Assembly (NCBI GenBank): GCA_030533445.1
Contig: CM060073.1
Coordinates: forward strand, 42,544,428-42,608,427
Direction of reading: 5' to 3'
Length of the DNA stretch: 64,000 nucleotides
Source of the DNA: Cyprinodon diabolis
Taxonomy: Eukaryota; Chordata; Actinopteri; Cyprinodontiformes; Cyprinodontidae
The notes under the pieces are model-generated. The model searched no databases, was not told the origin of the DNA, and worked only from the letters and a program-made list of their open reading frames with translations. Positions 60,995 through 64,000 of the stretch are shown here, in pieces. The first letter of the stretch is position 1; each line of letters starts with the position of its first letter. A program made the translations under genes and the position numbers.

Positions 60995-61189
60995 CATTTG
61001 AAATTTCAAGATCTTTGGCATCTATCTCGCTGTTTAGATCAGCCTCCTCAGAACCTCCGAGTTTAAAGGCCACCTTCTGACTTTCTGGAGGGTTCTGCAG
61101 GTCAGGTGGGGTTTGGGGTTTTTCTGCTGGAGGTTTACTGGAGTTCCTCTCCATTAATGGAGTCTCACAGGGAGCAGAAGCTATTTCAC
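60995..61189 (-). CDS. slc20a1: slc20a1 exon encoding the variable cytoplasmic loop
   Basis: The exon encodes EIASAPCETPLMERNSSKPP, a Pro-rich segment EKPQTPPDLQNPPESQ, then VAFKLGGSEEADLNSEIDAK and DLEISNG. This matches the loop of PiT-1, where a (C/S)xSPLMEK-like and a V(S/A)FKLG motif are conserved. The acceptor is a TATATCTCAG site ending at 61190; the entering GT completes an arginine codon begun in the 63.8-kb exon. The donor AATG|GTGAGA is at 60994. The 195 bases keep the frame. Upstream lies an intron holding an intact Tc1 element. Confidence 0.92.
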
Positions 61190-61263
61190 CTGAGATATAT
61201 GACATCAAAAAATCAAACAACTTTGTTATTGTCTAGCAGAGAGTTATATTGAAGTAGAATTTA

Positions 61264-61465
61264 CAGGTGCTGGTCATAAAATTAGAATATCATGAAAAAG
61301 TAGATTGATTTCAGTAATTCCATTTAAAAAGTGAAACTTGTATATTATATTCATACATTACATACAAACTCATATATTTCAGATGTTTATTTTGTTTAAT
61401 TTTGATGATTACAAATGACAACAAATGAAAATCTCAAATTCATCATATCAGAAAATTAGAATATT
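61264..61465 (+). repeat. left terminal inverted repeat of the Tc1 element (IR/DR type)
   Basis: 202 bp, the reverse complement of 62653-62854 with no mismatch found by eye. It contains two transposase-site-like motifs at its outer and inner ends. Confidence 0.93.
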
Positions 61466-61582
61466 GTGAAAAGGTTCAAAATTGATGGCCCCTGGTGCCA
61501 CACTCTAATCAGCTAATTAACTCAAACCACCTGCAAAAGCCTTTAAATGGTCTTTCAGTCTAGTTCTATAGGCTACACAATC

Positions 61583-62566
61583 ATGGGGAAGACTGCTGAC
61601 TTGACAGTTGTCCAAAAGACGACCATCGACACCTTGCACAAGGAGGGCAAGACACAAAAGGTCATCGCTAAAGAGGCTGGCTGTTCACAGAGCTCAGTGT
61701 CCAAGCACATTAATAGAGAGGCGAAGGGAAGGAAAAGATGTGGTCGAAAAAAGTGTACAAGCAAGAGAGATAACCGCACCCTGGAGAGGATTGTGAAACA
61801 AAACCCATTCAAAAATGTGGGGGAGATTCACAAAGAGTGGACTGCAGCTGGAGTGAGTGCTTCAAGAACCACCACACACAGACGTATGAAAGACATGGGT
61901 TTCTGCTGTCGCATTCCTTGTGTCAAGCCACTCTTGAACCACAGACAGCGTCAGAAGCGTCTTGCCTGGGCTGCTGGTGAGTGGTCCAAAGTCATGTTCT
62001 CTGATGAAAGTAAATTTTGCATTTCCTTTGGAAATCAAGGTCCCAGAGTCTGGAGGAAAAGAAGAGAGGCACTTCATCCACGTTGCTTGAAGTCCAGTGT
62101 AAAGTTTCCACAGTCAGTGATGGTTTGGGGTGCCATGTCATCTGCTGGTGTTGGTCCATTGTGTTTTCTGAGGTCCAGGGTCAACGCAGCCACATACCAG
62201 GAAGTTTTAGAGCACTTCATGCTTCCTGCAGCTGACCAACTTTTTGGAGATGCAGATTTCATTTTCCAACAGGACTTGGCACCTGCACACAGTGCCAAAG
62301 CTACCAGTACCTGGTTGAAGGACCATGGTATCCCTGTTCTTAATTGGCCAGCAAACTCTCCTGACCTTAACCCCATAGAAAATCTATGGGGTATTGTGAA
62401 GAAGAAGATGCAATACACCAGACCCAACAATTCAGAAGAGCTAAAAGCCACTATTAGAGCAACCTGGGCTATCATAACACCTGAGCAGTGCCACAGACTG
62501 ATCGACTCCATGCCACGCCGCATTGCTGCAGTAATACAGGCCAAAGGAGGCCCAACTAAATACTGA
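61583..62566 (+). CDS. Tc1-family transposase, DD34E, open frame of 327 residues
   Basis: This frame encodes the cut-and-paste transposase of the surrounding element. Start MGKTADLTVVQKTTIDTLHK at 61583 is chosen because it is the usual family start; an in-frame ATG 36 bases upstream is less likely. The N-terminal paired-like helix-turn-helix region (VIAKEAGCSQSSVSKHIN, residues 27-44) is followed by a GRKR-type linker (residues 49-56) and a second HTH (about 65-110). The catalytic triad is D141 (FSDESKF), D231 (FQQDLAPAH) and E266 (DLNPIENLWG), with 34 residues between the last two. It ends IQAKGGPTKY. Length is slightly below the usual 335-345. Around residues 129-134 (WAAGEW) about seven residues present in relatives (the NWT-type segment) seem absent in frame. 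No stop or frameshift is seen. Confidence 0.93.
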   Translation: MGKTADLTVVQKTTIDTLHKEGKTQKVIAKEAGCSQSSVSKHINREAKGRKRCGRKKCTSKRDNRTLERIVKQNPFKNVGEIHKEWTAAGVSASRTTTHRRMKDMGFCCRIPCVKPLLNHRQRQKRLAWAAGEWSKVMFSDESKFCISFGNQGPRVWRKRREALHPRCLKSSVKFPQSVMVWGAMSSAGVGPLCFLRSRVNAATYQEVLEHFMLPAADQLFGDADFIFQQDLAPAHSAKATSTWLKDHGIPVLNWPANSPDLNPIENLWGIVKKKMQYTRPNNSEELKATIRATWAIITPEQCHRLIDSMPRRIAAVIQAKGGPTKY

Positions 62567-62652
62567 GTGCTGTACATGCTCATACTTTTCATGTTTGTAC
62601 TTTTCAGTTGGCCAACATTTCTATAAATCCTTTGTTTTTATTGGTCTTCAGT

Positions 62653-62854
62653 AATATTCTAATTTTCTGATATGATGAATTTGAGATTTTCATTTGTTGT
62701 CATTTGTAATCATCAAAATTAAACAAAATAAACATCTGAAATATATGAGTTTGTATGTAATGTATGAATATAATATACAAGTTTCACTTTTTAAATGGAA
62801 TTACTGAAATCAATCTACTTTTTCATGATATTCTAATTTTATGACCAGCACCTG
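62653..62854 (-). repeat. right terminal inverted repeat of the Tc1 element
   Basis: 202 bp, mirror of the left repeat. The inner boundary falls at AATATT; beyond it the two sides diverge, so the inner binding-site motif is slightly shorter on this side. Confidence 0.93.
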
Positions 62855-63780
62855 TACTGCTTCATTTATAGAGTATGTCATCAACACCAAACAAATGCTG
62901 CTCCAAAGCTGAACAAACCAATTCCCTTTCCCATAAATCATATTGTTAATGATTTATGAGATTTTATGCAATTGACCAACACAAAGTTGTGCATACTTTG
63001 AATAAGTGCAGCTGTACAGTAGTATGAGGCATTTCTCCAAAATCTTCACACATCTACAAAGTAAAACTTTTGCAATTTTTCTTGCAATATTCTTAAATGC
63101 TTTGACATTGAAAGTTATCACTTACTCTAATGCCTGACAGTAGAATAAATCAACTTAGTGCCAAACATAGCAAAGTACATCATTATTCTCATCCAGAAGG
63201 AGCATCTTCATCCATGTTTCCTCTGTTTCCTAATAGCAACAAAACTACCAGATTCCCCACCCAAGACAGGGATCTTTGCATCTCTTCTAATTCTCTCTTA
63301 GCCCTGTCTTTCAGGAAATCTAGTTGTTATGTCCTCTTTCCATTTTTAGATTAAGAAGTGCTCTGTGAGGTGTTCAATTACTAAAAAAAATAATAATAAT
63401 TTTTTATTCTTAAATGTTCTGTCACAAACCACTGCAGCCTTCCCAGAAAAAGTGCTTTCATACTGATATCAAAACGCAATTCCCTAATACGGGGGCTTTG
63501 AAAGGTACTGGATTAAATGCATGATTTAGATTTATTTTACTAAATTGAAATACCATGCATTATTTTCTTTTAATTTCATGGTTTAGTGTTAGGTTGTGTT
63601 GGTGTAGAGATAAATTATTAGTAAAATAAAATAAGGGTTTTGAGTTGCAATGTGGGCAAAATGTAAGAAAGATGAGTGGACATGATTATTTTCACTAGAA
63701 ACTTTAGATTCTACTCAGTAGTTTAGTTTTATGTTCCATTTTTTGTGCCTTGGGTTACTAAAACTCTCCCAGATACTTAC

Positions 63781-63900
63781 GTTGAATTTTTTTCTTGAGG
63801 CGTGGACAGACCACAAACCAAACGACCAGCGCTGTGATGATGGCACAGCCCACTGCGATGCACAGTGTGCCCCACCATGGCACCCTGTCGAAGCCGAGCA
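63781..63900 (-). CDS. slc20a1: slc20a1 internal exon (transmembrane segment before the loop)
   Basis: This 120-base exon encodes LGFDRVPWWGTLCIAVGCAI followed by ITALVVWFVVCPRLKKKIQ, a hydrophobic helix and the basic start of the cytoplasmic loop. The order and wording match SLC20A1 just before its KIEREI-type loop start. The acceptor is a CCCCTTTTTCTGTTAG site ending at 63901; the donor CAAC|GTAAGT starts at 63780. The overlapping longer frame starting near 63971 is a frame shadow. Exons for the N-terminal half lie to the right of the window. Confidence 0.93.
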
Positions 63901-64000
63901 CTAACAGAAAAAGGGGACATGCTTAGAAAAAAACTCTCAAAAAGGAGCAGAAACAGAAAATTTTCCCCCATTTCCTTTTAGGATTTTATGCCCTGAAATA

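Larger units (their letters stand above)
61264..62854 (+). mobile_element. Passport-like Tc1/mariner transposon, apparently full length
   Basis: A 1591-bp element flanked by TA on both sides (61262-61263 and 62855-62856), the Tc1/mariner target duplication. Both ends begin CAGGTGCTGGTCATAAAATT, and the terminal inverted repeats of 202 bp (61264-61465 and 62653-62854) look identical base for base. The left repeat contains two related motifs about 175 bp apart (61277-61300 and 61451-61474, sharing AAAATTAGAATAT and TGAAAA), the IR/DR arrangement of two transposase-binding sites. One open transposase lies between the repeats. Identical terminal repeats imply a young insertion. The Passport assignment is from memory of that transposase. 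Confidence 0.95.
61190..63780 (-). other. slc20a1: slc20a1 intron enlarged by a Tc1 element
   Basis: The intron is 2591 bases, of which 1591 are one Tc1 transposon in the opposite orientation. Without it the intron would be about 1.0 kb. The remaining sequence, 62855-63780, shows no recognisable feature. Confidence 0.9.

Noticed and set aside
60370..61080. 236-residue plus-strand frame
   Set aside because: Antisense shadow crossing two slc20a1 exons and an intron; the minus-strand exons have conserved protein and splice sites.
62074..62592. 172-residue minus-strand frame
   Set aside because: Antisense shadow of the Tc1 transposase.

Overview
The window looks like teleost fish nuclear DNA. 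It is AT-rich, holds two vertebrate genes split by introns, and most of the remainder is intron or spacer filled with fish-type transposons: Tc1/mariner, hAT, a DIRS retroelement, V-SINE-like and other tRNA-derived SINEs, and LINE relics. I see no bacterial-type operons, CRISPR arrays or complete tRNA/rRNA genes. Family names come from recalled family features, because no search was possible.

Genes, both on the minus strand and arranged head to tail. (1) slc20a1 (PiT-1 sodium-phosphate cotransporter) enters from beyond the right edge. Six exons lie between 63900 and 58348, all splice phases agree, and the stop codon and a likely polyadenylation signal are present. (2) dtx1 (Deltex-1, a Notch-pathway E3 ubiquitin ligase) starts at 48712. 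Its first coding exon (48712-48454) carries WWE domain 1. The next exon (9079-8335) carries WWE domain 2. They are separated by a 39.4-kb intron. The RING and DTC exons lie beyond the left edge, so positions 1-8334 are the start of the following intron.

Layout: 1-8334, dtx1 intron 2 with simple repeats and one old dispersed repeat; 8335-9079, dtx1 exon; 9080-48453, dtx1 intron 1, the main transposon store; 48454-49015, first coding exon with probable 5' UTR; about 49.4-49.95 kb, CpG-rich candidate promoter; 50-57.85 kb, spacer with SINEs and LINE fragments; 57.85-64 kb, slc20a1 3' end.

The most notable mobile elements are: an internally deleted DIRS-type retroelement (27889-29772) that keeps inverted terminal repeats and a perfect internal complementary region; a Passport-like Tc1 element (61264-62854) with identical 202-bp terminal repeats, IR/DR architecture and an open transposase, inside an slc20a1 intron; two inverted copies (15682-16243 and 38623-39174) of a short element with perfect 9-bp target duplications that carries the start of a helicase-like reading frame; and a non-autonomous hAT (41801-42631) that keeps what looks like the first exon of its transposase. 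Host genes and transposons show no joint function; the elements appear to be intron and spacer passengers.
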